From the NCBI GenBank assembly GCA_947484175.1, contig CANKOI010000011.1:1-61633 (forward strand): 61,633 bases of DNA, read 5' to 3'. How positions within the stretch are numbered: the stretch's first letter is position 1; every line of letters begins with the position of its first letter. The translations under genes and the position numbers were made by a program. The DNA is from Deltaproteobacteria bacterium. Its GTDB lineage: Bacteria; Myxococcota_A; UBA796; SXON01. Shown here in pieces: positions 42,285 through 50,576 of the stretch. Below the pieces are notes generated by a model. The model saw only the letters and a list, made by a program, of their open reading frames with translations. It was not told the DNA's origin and did not search any database.

Positions 42285-43930
42285 CAGTAGGTCCAGAAGC
42301 GCGGATCGCGCAGCAACAGCTCGAGAACGGCGGCCCACGCCTCGGCTTCCGTTTCGGCGCCGGCGTGGACCGCTTCGGCAAAGGCCACTTCCTCTTCCAG
42401 GTCGGTGGCAGTGGGGCGAACCCCCCAAGCGCGGAGGTGGAGCAGCTCCACCTGGGCCAGCCAGCCCTCGCTGCCGGGCTTGTCCCCCTCGGCCACAAGC
42501 GTGAACAGCGCCCGCTCCGACGCGGGCTTGCCCAGCTCCTGCTCCGCCACGTACTGCGACGCGGCTTGGGCGAGTCGTTGCACCACGAGGGCTCGAGACA
42601 CGGAGGGGCTTTCGTCCGCGATCGCGACCCCTAGGCCGTCGACCCCGCCGGCCAGCACCCGGAAGCCGATCTCATCGTTGGACAGCTGATCGTAGCCCTC
42701 CTGCCGCCAACGGTAGCCGGTGAGCGCCTCCACCGCTGCGGCCAGCTGGCTGGGCTGCATGACGCGGCGGGTACGCACGGCCGTGTCTACTGTGGCACCC
42801 TCGGCCCAGCCGCCGGCCCGGTACTCGGGCGTCTGGGTGAGGGCGCGCAGTAGGGGGCGCATCCGGTACTGCCCGGCGGCGAAGTCGGCCTCGAGCGCGG
42901 TGATGGTGGTGAAGTCGGCGTCGGTGGTCTCGCGCCTCCACAGCGCGTGCGCCATCCGTTCTACGGTGCAGCGCATGAACCGGGGGTCGGCCGCGATGCG
43001 GGGGCCGAGGTCGACGGGACCTTCCATCGCCTTGCCAAACCACGCCTGCCGGGCGTCGAAATAGTGCTCGCCAAGCTGCTCACGCTCGGCGTGGTAGCTC
43101 CGCATCTCGAGGGGGTCGTAGAGGTCGAACCACCAGAATCCGAAGAGGCTCGCGGCGACCGGGTCGAGGGTGTCATGGCACCCCACGCAGGTAGTTTGCG
43201 TGGAAACGGCATCCTCGAGGCTCGACACATCGAGCGCCTGAGCCGGATCGACGTGGATCGGTCGGGTGAGCCAATCGTCGCAGAGCAGGAGGCGGCCGAT
43301 GGCCGCTGCACGCGTGCGGTTGTAGTTGTTGGGGGCGGACCAGTAGCGCCACCAGAGGCCATTGGTCATGACCACCCCGCCCCGCGGGCGGCCGTCGGTG
43401 TACCGGCCGCGATGCCAGCCCTCCAGCGTGCTGGCGGGTCCGTCGATCGACTCCACCGGCCAGACGGACTCCAACAGGTCCGTGGTCATCGTCCAGTCGG
43501 CGAGGACCGCGTCGGTCCATGGGAGGTCGCCGGCGGCGACGGCCGCGAGGAACACGGGCGCTTCGTTCCCAACGTCCTCGACGAGCGAACGATCGAGGGA
43601 CTCGTGGAGTCGGAAGTCTGAGGCCCCCACGTTGAATTCGTCGATTCGGGTGAGCCACTGCTCGGCGACGAGGTCGGCGAAGCGCGATTCGAAGGCGTCG
43701 TCGAGGAGGTAGGCCTCCGCGGCCTCAGCGAGGCTGAGCTCGCCACCGGCGAGCGCGGCGTGCTCTTCGCTGGTAGGGAGCTGACCCCGCAGGTCGAGCG
43801 AGAGGCGGCGAAGCAGGGCCGCGTCGTCGAGCGGGACGACGGCGAGAGGCACGGGAGCGGACGCGGCGACGACAGCGTCCGTGTCGTCGGGGGCGACGGA
43901 GCAGGCGGCGATCAGGGCGAGGTAGGGCAT
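42284..43930 (-). CDS. DUF1549/DUF1592-type lipoprotein with CxxCH site
   Basis: 548 residues. MPYLALIAACSVAPDD has a lipobox (IAAC). DUF1549-like N-terminal block DAALLRRLSLDLRGQLPTSE, then FVAEQW-type segment LVAEQWLTRIDEFN, and CVGCHDTLDPVAASLFG. C-terminal QLAAAVEALTGYRW and LLRDPRFWTY are the DUF1585/1587-type end. Paralog of 33489-35087. First gene of the second surface operon, overlapping the end of the preceding lipoprotein gene by 19 bp. Confidence 0.85.
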   Translation of the reverse strand: MPYLALIAACSVAPDDTDAVVAASAPVPLAVVPLDDAALLRRLSLDLRGQLPTSEEHAALAGGELSLAEAAEAYLLDDAFESRFADLVAEQWLTRIDEFNVGASDFRLHESLDRSLVEDVGNEAPVFLAAVAAGDLPWTDAVLADWTMTTDLLESVWPVESIDGPASTLEGWHRGRYTDGRPRGGVVMTNGLWWRYWSAPNNYNRTRAAAIGRLLLCDDWLTRPIHVDPAQALDVSSLEDAVSTQTTCVGCHDTLDPVAASLFGFWWFDLYDPLEMRSYHAEREQLGEHYFDARQAWFGKAMEGPVDLGPRIAADPRFMRCTVERMAHALWRRETTDADFTTITALEADFAAGQYRMRPLLRALTQTPEYRAGGWAEGATVDTAVRTRRVMQPSQLAAAVEALTGYRWRQEGYDQLSNDEIGFRVLAGGVDGLGVAIADESPSVSRALVVQRLAQAASQYVAEQELGKPASERALFTLVAEGDKPGSEGWLAQVELLHLRAWGVRPTATDLEEEVAFAEAVHAGAETEAEAWAAVLELLLRDPRFWTY

Positions 43931-44766
43931 GTCGACTCCACGCGCTCGATCGGGGCGCGCCACACGGACAGGTCGAGGCAGAGCTCCCCTTCCGGCTGGC
44001 CCCTCCAACGGAGCTGACCGCATCCCCCCCCGTTCTCCGCAAACTCCAACTCGTGCCAGTACCCTGTGGGGTCCCGCACCGAGAGGCCGCCCGTTGCACC
44101 CTGCGCGTTCACGACGAGCTCTTGAAAGGTGACGTCGCCATCGGCGAAGCCCAGCCCCCCCGAGTAGGTGAGCTCGTGGTCCTCGCCGACCCAAGTGTCG
44201 GTCACGAACACCGACGAGTCGATGCCCTCCCCGAGCCAGCCCTCGACGGCCCCGTACCCGAACGCGCCGGTGAGGGCCCCGTCGCACCAGCCCTCCGCGT
44301 CCGTCCACTCGCAGCGCTGGTTGAAGGAACCGCCGCCGTAGAAGAGCAGGCCGTCGGGATCGGTCACCTGAAAGGAAGCGAGCACCCCCACGTCGACCAT
44401 GGTGCCCCCATCGATCTTCTCACAGGCCCCTTGTGCGTTCGCGAGTCCGGAAAACACCCACCCGTCTTCGGTCGTACACGGTTCGTCCTCGGCGGCCCAC
44501 ACCACCCACGTTTTGAGCGTGGCGTACTCGGCCTTCGGGCAGGTGAGGGTGCGGTGGCCCATCAGCTCGGTGTACGCGACGGCCATCGAGCCGGCAGACG
44601 GAGCCGTTTCTGCGAACCGACCGTTCAGGAACGCGCCCACCTCGGCGAGCTGCAGCGCGGGGGCTTCCGGTTCTCCCGTGTCCACGAACACCCGCCCATC
44701 CTCGCCGGCCGGGCTCTCGGTCGGCTCGGTTTCGGCGGAGCATGCGACAAGCAGCAGGGTGAACAT
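43912..44766 (-). CDS. lipoprotein, unknown
   Basis: 284 residues. MFTLLLVACSAETEPT gives a lipobox (LVAC). Cys pairs occur along the chain (TCPKAEYATLK, EPCTTEDGWV, GACEKIDGG, RCEWTDAEGWCDGALTG, GGCGQLRW, LCLDLSVW, STCPTSP), typical of an exported disulfide-rich protein. The C-terminal segment is beta-rich. No family recognised. Part of the minus-strand run. Confidence 0.7.
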   Translation of the reverse strand: MFTLLLVACSAETEPTESPAGEDGRVFVDTGEPEAPALQLAEVGAFLNGRFAETAPSAGSMAVAYTELMGHRTLTCPKAEYATLKTWVVWAAEDEPCTTEDGWVFSGLANAQGACEKIDGGTMVDVGVLASFQVTDPDGLLFYGGGSFNQRCEWTDAEGWCDGALTGAFGYGAVEGWLGEGIDSSVFVTDTWVGEDHELTYSGGLGFADGDVTFQELVVNAQGATGGLSVRDPTGYWHELEFAENGGGCGQLRWRGQPEGELCLDLSVWRAPIERVESTCPTSP

Positions 44767-44815
44767 TCGGGCCGGAGAATACTCCCCCGTGGCGGGCGTG
44801 AGCAAGCCCATTCGG

Positions 44816-46141
44816 TCATCCCGGCGTGAGTTTCGTATAGTAGATCTCGGTGCCCTTCCGCGTGCCCTGCGCCCAGACCACGTGGAAGTTCCCCTCGCTG
44901 TCGGCCGCCAGCGAGGGCAGCTCTGGAGTGCCCGAGCCGATGGAGGCGGCCTGGCGAGGGGGCTCCCACCCGCGGCCCCGATTGAAGCTGTAGAGCAGTT
45001 CACCGGTGGTGCTCCCCTGCCACCCCCACACGAGGCACACGACGTTGCCGGCGGCGCTCAAGAACGGGTCGTAGTGGTACCCGCCGAACCCGCTCGCCAG
45101 ATCGACCGCTGTGTCCCACGCGCCGGGCTTTCCCGTGCGTGCGTAGACGTGGAGCGGCACGCCGCGCACCTTGTGAAACCAGGTGAGCCAGTCCCGGCCG
45201 TCGGCGGTGAACGCGAAGTGAACCCGCTCCCCGGGGTGCGACGTGGCCGAGATGTCCTCGGGCGGCGAGAACCTTCCGTTGCGGCCCTCCGAAACGTACA
45301 GCGTCGTCTCCGATTGACCGGCGCCTTCGTCCCAGCCCGCTAAGACCGACCCGTCTGGCCGCGAACTCACGTTGGTGTGCCAGGCATCCACTGCAGGGTT
45401 GCTCACGGCGACCGGCTCGCTCCACCCCCCGCCGCTCCGCCAGCGCCAGTTCGCCACGAACCGGAACTCGGGCCCCAGCTTCTTGCCGATGTAGTTGAAC
45501 GTTACGTCGGAGCCCCCGGCCCACGCGATGTGCCCCGACCCGCTCTCGTTGTCGCCGCCCGGTGTGAGCGCGACGGGCTCTTTCCACGCCCCGGAGGGCT
45601 CGCGCTCGCGAAACCAGGTTTGGCTGCGGAAGTCGGCGCCGGCGTGGTCGTAGCTCACCCACACGGCGCCGTCGGGGCGCACGACCAGGTCGGGGCCCCA
45701 GTTGCGGCCCTCTAACGGGGAGACGGCCTCGGGGGTCGACCACACGGTCCCGTCGTCGCTGGTGCGGTACTCCACGACGTCTCCCGCCGCTTGGTGGTCG
45801 TAGTACACGGTGTGAAGCGTGTCGCCGGGGCCGACTTCGATCTGCGCGCGGAACCCGCCAGTGACCCCGTCGCTCACTCGCACGGCCGGGCTCGCCGCAG
45901 TGCCCTTTTCGGGCGCAGGACCGGCCGGGGGAGGCATTTCGTGGAAGCCGGGGTAGCCGGTGGGGTCCTGGAGGGCGCCGCCGGAGCCGGGGGGGCCGGG
46001 GGGACCGGCGGGGCCCATCTTGCCGCCCGGCGGTGGGCCGGGGGGGCCGAGGCCGGCGCCGCCGACCGGCGGGGATGCCGTGGGCGCGGGGGCGGGCGCA
46101 GGCTCTGACGAGCAAGCGAAGAGCGTGAGGAAGACGATCAC
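44816..46141 (-). CDS. exo-sialidase/BNR-propeller-like lipoprotein
   Basis: 441 residues. GTG 46139-46141 gives VIVFLTLFACSSEPA, a lipobox. A collagen-like Gly-Pro-Pro stretch follows (residues about 25-75). The rest is a six-bladed propeller with repeated Asp-box-like turns, for example RTSDDGTVWSTPEAV, VRPDGAVWVSYDHAGADF, SRPDGSVLAGWDEGAGQ and RTGKPGAWDTAVDLA. Sialidase Arg/Asp active residues could not be confirmed, so it may be a binding protein rather than a glycosidase. The gene lies 35 bp downstream of the FGE-fold gene at 46177-47211, same strand. Confidence 0.7.
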   Translation of the reverse strand: MIVFLTLFACSSEPAPAPAPTASPPVGGAGLGPPGPPPGGKMGPAGPPGPPGSGGALQDPTGYPGFHEMPPPAGPAPEKGTAASPAVRVSDGVTGGFRAQIEVGPGDTLHTVYYDHQAAGDVVEYRTSDDGTVWSTPEAVSPLEGRNWGPDLVVRPDGAVWVSYDHAGADFRSQTWFREREPSGAWKEPVALTPGGDNESGSGHIAWAGGSDVTFNYIGKKLGPEFRFVANWRWRSGGGWSEPVAVSNPAVDAWHTNVSSRPDGSVLAGWDEGAGQSETTLYVSEGRNGRFSPPEDISATSHPGERVHFAFTADGRDWLTWFHKVRGVPLHVYARTGKPGAWDTAVDLASGFGGYHYDPFLSAAGNVVCLVWGWQGSTTGELLYSFNRGRGWEPPRQAASIGSGTPELPSLAADSEGNFHVVWAQGTRKGTEIYYTKLTPG

Positions 46142-46176
46142 GGGGCGTACCGGGGAAGGAGGGAGGGAGGCGCCGG

Positions 46177-47211
46177 TCAGTCGCCGTTGGCCGCGCAACG
46201 GAAGCCGGAGGACTTGCGGCGCAGCTCGGCGACGAAGGCGTTTCGTTCGCCCGCTGGGTTGGGACCAAGATCGAAGAAGAACGCGCCGCCGCGCACGGCC
46301 GCGTAGAGCTCGAGGCCTTCGGTGTGGGGGTCGACGAGGCGGCCGAAGTTGCTCCCGCCCGACACCTTCGCCCAGTCCTGAACGCGCCAGTCGGCCGTCC
46401 ACTCCCAGGCGTTCCCGAACCCGTCGTAGAGCCCGGACCAGCTTCGGCCCGAGGGGAAGGCGGTGACCGGCGATGTGCGCGCGAAGCCATCGCTGTCGTC
46501 GTAGTTGGGGTCGGTCATGCGGCCGTGGTTGTAGTGCCCCTCGCCCACCTTCTCGCCCCACGGGTAGTTGCGCTCGTCCGTGGCCGGCCCCAGCACGGCG
46601 AGCTGCCACTCCGGCTCGGTGGGGAGCCGCTTTCCCGCCCACGTGCAGTAGGCCGTGGCGTCGTACCAGTTCACGAGGATCACGGGATGGTCAGCGGTGG
46701 CCGCGGGCGCTTCGCCCGAGGTCCATGACCAGCCGTCGGCGGCCCAGGGTTCGTCCACGAAGGGGGGGCGGTAGCCGGTGGCGGCGATGAACCGTGCGTA
46801 CTCGGCCTGCGTTGTTTCGGTGATGTCGATCCAGAAGTCGCCGATGTCGACCTCTCGCGCTTCGAGCGGGTCGGGATCGGCCTTGGTGATGCCGTGCCGG
46901 GTGCCGGACGAGGCGCCGAGGTCGGGGAGACTGCCGGACGCGCCGCTGGTGGGGTCGGCGTGCGGGGGCGGAGCTCCCGCCGGCGGCGCGGGGGGCGCTC
47001 CGGGGCCGGTGCCGATAGGCGGCCCCGGGGCCCGCCCCCCCGGCGGCGGCCCCGGTGGACCGATCACAAACTTGGCGCCCGCCTTCATGCCGTGCCGCAC
47101 CGTGGCCGCAGGGATGTGCACCATCTCCGGGCCCGCGTCGGAGGGCCGCGTGGCGAGGGACTCCCCGGCGGGCAGCGGATCGGCTCCGCAGCCCACGAGC
47201 AACATCACCAT
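46177..47211 (-). CDS. formylglycine-generating-enzyme-fold lipoprotein (no active Cys)
   Basis: 344 residues. ATG 47211 gives MVMLLVGCGADPL, lipobox LVGC. A Gly/Pro linker (residues 50-90) and then the FGE-sulfatase fold: FWIDITETTQAEYARFIAAT, VNWYDATAYCTWAGKRLPTE, PEWQLAVLGP, WEWTADW, and VRGGAFFFDLGPNPAGERNA ending GFRCAAN. In real FGEs the segment after RGG holds two catalytic Cys; here there is none, so it is probably a non-catalytic lectin-like or structural member. The start overlaps the next FGE gene's stop (ATGA). Confidence 0.85.
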   Translation of the reverse strand: MVMLLVGCGADPLPAGESLATRPSDAGPEMVHIPAATVRHGMKAGAKFVIGPPGPPPGGRAPGPPIGTGPGAPPAPPAGAPPPHADPTSGASGSLPDLGASSGTRHGITKADPDPLEAREVDIGDFWIDITETTQAEYARFIAATGYRPPFVDEPWAADGWSWTSGEAPAATADHPVILVNWYDATAYCTWAGKRLPTEPEWQLAVLGPATDERNYPWGEKVGEGHYNHGRMTDPNYDDSDGFARTSPVTAFPSGRSWSGLYDGFGNAWEWTADWRVQDWAKVSGGSNFGRLVDPHTEGLELYAAVRGGAFFFDLGPNPAGERNAFVAELRRKSSGFRCAANGD

Positions 47212-47972
47212 CACGGGCCTGCTCCCGGGTACGCGCAGCGGAAGCCCGCCGTGAGCCGCGGTTGTGCGGGGAGCGCCGGCTCGCGGTGGGTGCAGGTGCA
47301 GTAGCTGGGCAGGTTGTCGAAGGCCCCGCCCCGCAGCGTCCGCCACGGGGTTTCTGCGGTGTTCCTCGGGTCAGCCTGCGGGCTGTCCTCGTAAAACCGG
47401 CTGTGGTAGGCGTCGGCTGTCCACTCCCACACGTTCCCGGCCGTGTGCATCAGTCCGTTCGGGGCGCGCGTGCCGGCGTCCTCCTCGGCTACGGCCCGCG
47501 TGTGTACGCCCGTGAGCTGCCCCGTCTTGCCTTCCGTGAACCAAGCGGCGAGCCTGGTTTCGTCGTCGCCCCAGGCGTACCGGGTACCGCGCCCGCCGCA
47601 GGCCGCCTGCTCCCACTGGGCTTCGGTCGGGAGCGCGCCCCCCTTCCAACGACAGTAGGCGTCCGCCTCGTACCAGGTCACGGCCACGACTGGATGATCG
47701 GGGGTGCGCCCGCTCGCGCGCAACGCTGGCCCCTGGCCGCCCGGGTGCTCCTCCAACCAGAGCCGCCCGGCCTCGCTCCACCAGGCGGGCGTGGCGTAGG
47801 CGCCCGCGGCCACGAAGGCCTCGTACTCCCCGATGCTGACTTCGGTCGTGTCGATGCCGAAGCCGAGCAGGCTCACCTCGTGCGCAGGCGTTTCATCGGG
47901 CGCGCGGTCGCTCCCCATGCGAAAGCTGCTCGCCGGCACCTCAACGGTTGCGGCGACTAGGAGCAGGATGAG
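47211..47972 (-). CDS. formylglycine-generating-enzyme-fold exported protein
   Basis: 253 residues. GTG 47972 gives a signal-like start VLILLLVAATVEVPASSFRM. FGE fold: FGIDTTEVSIGEYEAFVAAG, VTWYEADAYCRWKGGALPTE, AQWEQAACGGRGTRYAWGDD, NVWEWTADAY, and LRGGAFDNLPSYCTCTHREP, GFRCAYP. The SYC position matches the second active-site Cys of bacterial FGE (LCHDSYC), but the first Cys is replaced, so oxidase activity is doubtful. It follows a lipoprotein gene by 25 bp. Confidence 0.85.
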   Translation of the reverse strand, partial: LILLLVAATVEVPASSFRMGSDRAPDETPAHEVSLLGFGIDTTEVSIGEYEAFVAAGAYATPAWWSEAGRLWLEEHPGGQGPALRASGRTPDHPVVAVTWYEADAYCRWKGGALPTEAQWEQAACGGRGTRYAWGDDETRLAAWFTEGKTGQLTGVHTRAVAEEDAGTRAPNGLMHTAGNVWEWTADAYHSRFYEDSPQADPRNTAETPWRTLRGGAFDNLPSYCTCTHREPALPAQPRLTAGFRCAYPGAGP

Positions 47973-47997
47973 CACGGCGAGCGGAGCCCAAAGACCG

Positions 47998-48738
47998 TCA
48001 GTTGCCGCCGCCCGCCTTCGGGGGCGACCCGATGGCGCCCTTCTGCGGCGCACCCTCCGACAAGCCCGAGGGCGGGGCGCCCGGCTTGGGGGCGCTGCCG
48101 ATCGCCTGGTCGGCCATCGAGCCCCAGGGGAGCTTCTTCAGCCATGCCGGGTCCTTAGACAGGGTGAGCTCCACCGCAACGTCCTTGCCCTCCAGCTTGA
48201 TGGGATCGGAGGCCCCGCCGAGATCTTGCGGCGACGGCGTGGCGCCGACCTGCACGATCGCGGTGAGGTACAGCGGGCGATCGAAGGTGGCGGGCGCCTT
48301 GAAACTGAAGGTGCCGTCGGTCACCTTGACGATTTCGAGCAGCACCGGTTCGGTTACCGCGCCGTCCTTGCGTACCGTCTGGATGTCGATCTGACCCGTC
48401 TTGTGACCCACGAGCTTGCCCGAGACCGTGACCGTCTTCCCGTCGACGATCAGGGAGGACATGCCCGGTGGAGTGGGTTTGGCGCTGGGGTCGTTCGGCG
48501 GCGGGGGGCTGCCATCGAGCGGGGGCATCGCGGTGCCGTCCGCCGGGGGAACGCCGGTCGGAGAGGCGCCGTCGGCCGGGGGAGGGGGGGGCGCGTCGGC
48601 GGCGATCATCGGCGCGGGTCCGGGCGCGGGTGCGGGGGCTTCGGGCACGCCTGCGGGGGGCGCTTCCGCCGCCGCTGGCGCCTCGCCTTCGTTGCAGGCA
48701 AGAAGCACCAAGAGGGGAAAGATCGTTCGGATGATCAT
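47998..48738 (-). CDS. lipoprotein with Pro/Ala linker
   Basis: 246 residues. MIIRTIFPLLVLLACNEGEA has a lipobox (LLAC). An 80-residue Pro/Ala linker leads to a beta domain MSSLIVDGKTVTVSGKLVGH, KVTDGTFSFKAPATFDRPLY, much like the TATYEG domain of 14181. The tail SMADQAIGSAPKPGAPPSGL is low complexity. First gene of the long minus-strand run down to 40708. Function unknown. Confidence 0.7.
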   Translation of the reverse strand: MIIRTIFPLLVLLACNEGEAPAAAEAPPAGVPEAPAPAPGPAPMIAADAPPPPPADGASPTGVPPADGTAMPPLDGSPPPPNDPSAKPTPPGMSSLIVDGKTVTVSGKLVGHKTGQIDIQTVRKDGAVTEPVLLEIVKVTDGTFSFKAPATFDRPLYLTAIVQVGATPSPQDLGGASDPIKLEGKDVAVELTLSKDPAWLKKLPWGSMADQAIGSAPKPGAPPSGLSEGAPQKGAIGSPPKAGGGN

Positions 48739-48812
48739 GGGGCGAACCTCGTGGTGACAGGTAACCGACCTCCAATCCGCCGCCACGCCATCCCGACGTC
48801 GGTTCTTTTTGC

Positions 48813-48818
48813 TATCCT
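48813..48818 (+). promoter_or_regulatory. putative -10 box, leaderless type
   Basis: TATCCT (in TGCTATCCT) lies 6 bases before ATG 48825. Confidence 0.45.
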
Positions 48819-48824
48819 TTGGCA

Positions 48825-50567
48825 ATGTCGGTGCTCGATTTCCGAGGCTCACGGATTCTCGTGATTCTGGTGTTCCTGCTGGCGGCGGCCTGGCCCTTGC
48901 GCGATGCGCTTGTCGAAGGGCGAATGGCGGGAAGCGGCCCCGACGTGACGGTGACGCTCTGGGGCATGTGGTGGTTCTCCGAGGAAGCGATGGGCCCGGC
49001 TTGGACCGGCGCGTCCACCCTTGTGAACTACCCAATCGGGGCGGTCGGGGCGGTGCTCGCGCCCTTCACCTCCGGCCTCTGGGCCGTGCTGTCCTGGTTC
49101 TGCACCGCAGGCACGGCGGGCACCTGGACCGGGCTGATCTACTTGGCCGGGTGGTGCGCCACGGTGGCGTGGCTGGCCCGGCTGACGGGTGTGGGCAGGA
49201 TGGCAGCGGCCTTCGCGGGAGTCCTCGCGCTCCACGGCCGGTACCTCGTCTATGCGCTGGGCGAGACCTCGATCGTCGGCATCACCGCGCTTCCGGCGCT
49301 GCTCTCCGTGGGCGCCCTTTTGTCGTGGCGCCTGAATCCAGCTCGCCGCTGGCTCGTGCTCTACGTAGTGGCAAGTGCGGCCGTGGGGCTCGAATTTCCC
49401 TACTTGGCCCCGGTGCCGCCCCTCCTCGGCCTGCTGGCGTACGCGGAACGCCGCGACCGTCGCGTTCTCGCCGCGGTCGTGGTGGCAACCGCCTTGCTGC
49501 TCGGGGCGGTGATGATCACCGGGCGCGGCCAGATTCCGTTCGGTTCCGCTCGAATCGGCAGCACGGTCACCCTCTTCGGGCTGCACTTCCCCTCCGCGGA
49601 GGACCTCGTAGCGAGAGCCCGTTTGGGGGACCAACTTTGGCCTCGCGCCGTGCGCTGGTCGGTGTCGGGCGCTTCCGGCACCCTCCGGGCCGGCGGCCGG
49701 GAGTACGTCGGCCTCTCGCTGCTCTTGGCGGCGCTCGCTGGCGCGTGGGTCCGGCCGCGTCAGGCGCTGCCGTGGTTGCTCGCCGGTCTGGTCGGCATGA
49801 TCCTCGCGACGGGGTCGAGCTGGGGAGGCCACGCCTCGCCGTTCGCGTTGATCAACTCGGTGGCGGCGAAGGCGGTGAGGGCACTGACGCAACCCACTCG
49901 CTACCTCGTGCTGACGTCGGCGGCGCTCCCCATTGCGGCTGCCCATCTGCTGGACCATCTGGCCGTTCGCCGGTGGGTGGCGCTCGCCTTCGGCGGCGTG
50001 CTGTTGATCGATGCGATCGGCGTGGGCGGCCTTTCGCTGACCCTTCCGGTCTCCCGGCTCCCCGAAGCGCCGTGTGTGGCAGCCCTCGCAGACCTTCCGC
50101 GCACAGCCGTGCTCACCCTCCCCTGGGACGCTCTCAGCGATGGCGACGCCGCGTTGCGCTCGCGAGAGTGGCAGACCTTGCACAGTCAGGCTGCTGCGGT
50201 CTTCGGGGTGGGTTCATGGACGCTGGGAGAGGGGGGGCTCGCGACTTCGTTGCTGGACGATCTCAAGGTCGGCCCCGCGGTCGTCGGCCTCGCTCCGCTG
50301 AATGTGCATGGCCTGCGCGAGCTCGGCTTCACCTACCTCGTGGCCGATCTGAAGGTGGGTGAGTGGCTGGAGGGAAACCTGCGTGACGACATCGGCGCGC
50401 CGCAGACGGTCTGCGAGGGCGCCGCCGTGTGGAATTTGGCCCTCACCCGGCCGGACGGGAAAGCCGCAGGAGCGGTCGCCGCCACGCCCAAGACGTGGAA
50501 GGAGCGGGCGCTCATCCGTGCCGCCGACCGAAAGGACTTCAGGGGCGCCCCGCTCAAGGCGCACTGA
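48825..50567 (+). CDS. polytopic membrane protein, paralog of 12366
   Basis: 580 residues with about eleven hydrophobic helices. Early loop SGPDVTVTLWGMWWFSEEAM corresponds to DARVDVWNHAWGAWWFARSA of the protein at 12366. A soluble C-terminal domain of about 150 residues (AVLTLPWDALSDGDAALRSR onward) follows. Likely a GT-C-like or YfhO-like membrane transferase; no donor can be named. ATG 48825 with a TATCCT box 6 bases upstream. Divergent from the 47998 lipoprotein gene and convergent with the CAP gene. Confidence 0.7.
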   Translation: MSVLDFRGSRILVILVFLLAAAWPLRDALVEGRMAGSGPDVTVTLWGMWWFSEEAMGPAWTGASTLVNYPIGAVGAVLAPFTSGLWAVLSWFCTAGTAGTWTGLIYLAGWCATVAWLARLTGVGRMAAAFAGVLALHGRYLVYALGETSIVGITALPALLSVGALLSWRLNPARRWLVLYVVASAAVGLEFPYLAPVPPLLGLLAYAERRDRRVLAAVVVATALLLGAVMITGRGQIPFGSARIGSTVTLFGLHFPSAEDLVARARLGDQLWPRAVRWSVSGASGTLRAGGREYVGLSLLLAALAGAWVRPRQALPWLLAGLVGMILATGSSWGGHASPFALINSVAAKAVRALTQPTRYLVLTSAALPIAAAHLLDHLAVRRWVALAFGGVLLIDAIGVGGLSLTLPVSRLPEAPCVAALADLPRTAVLTLPWDALSDGDAALRSREWQTLHSQAAAVFGVGSWTLGEGGLATSLLDDLKVGPAVVGLAPLNVHGLRELGFTYLVADLKVGEWLEGNLRDDIGAPQTVCEGAAVWNLALTRPDGKAAGAVAATPKTWKERALIRAADRKDFRGAPLKAH

Positions 50568-50576
50568 GTCGTCCGG

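Noticed and set aside
27606..47972. Sulfotransferase plus FGE-fold proteins as a sulfatase/sulfation pathway
   Set aside because: No sulfatase gene is present, the FGE-fold proteins lack full active sites, and the genes are 18 kb apart.
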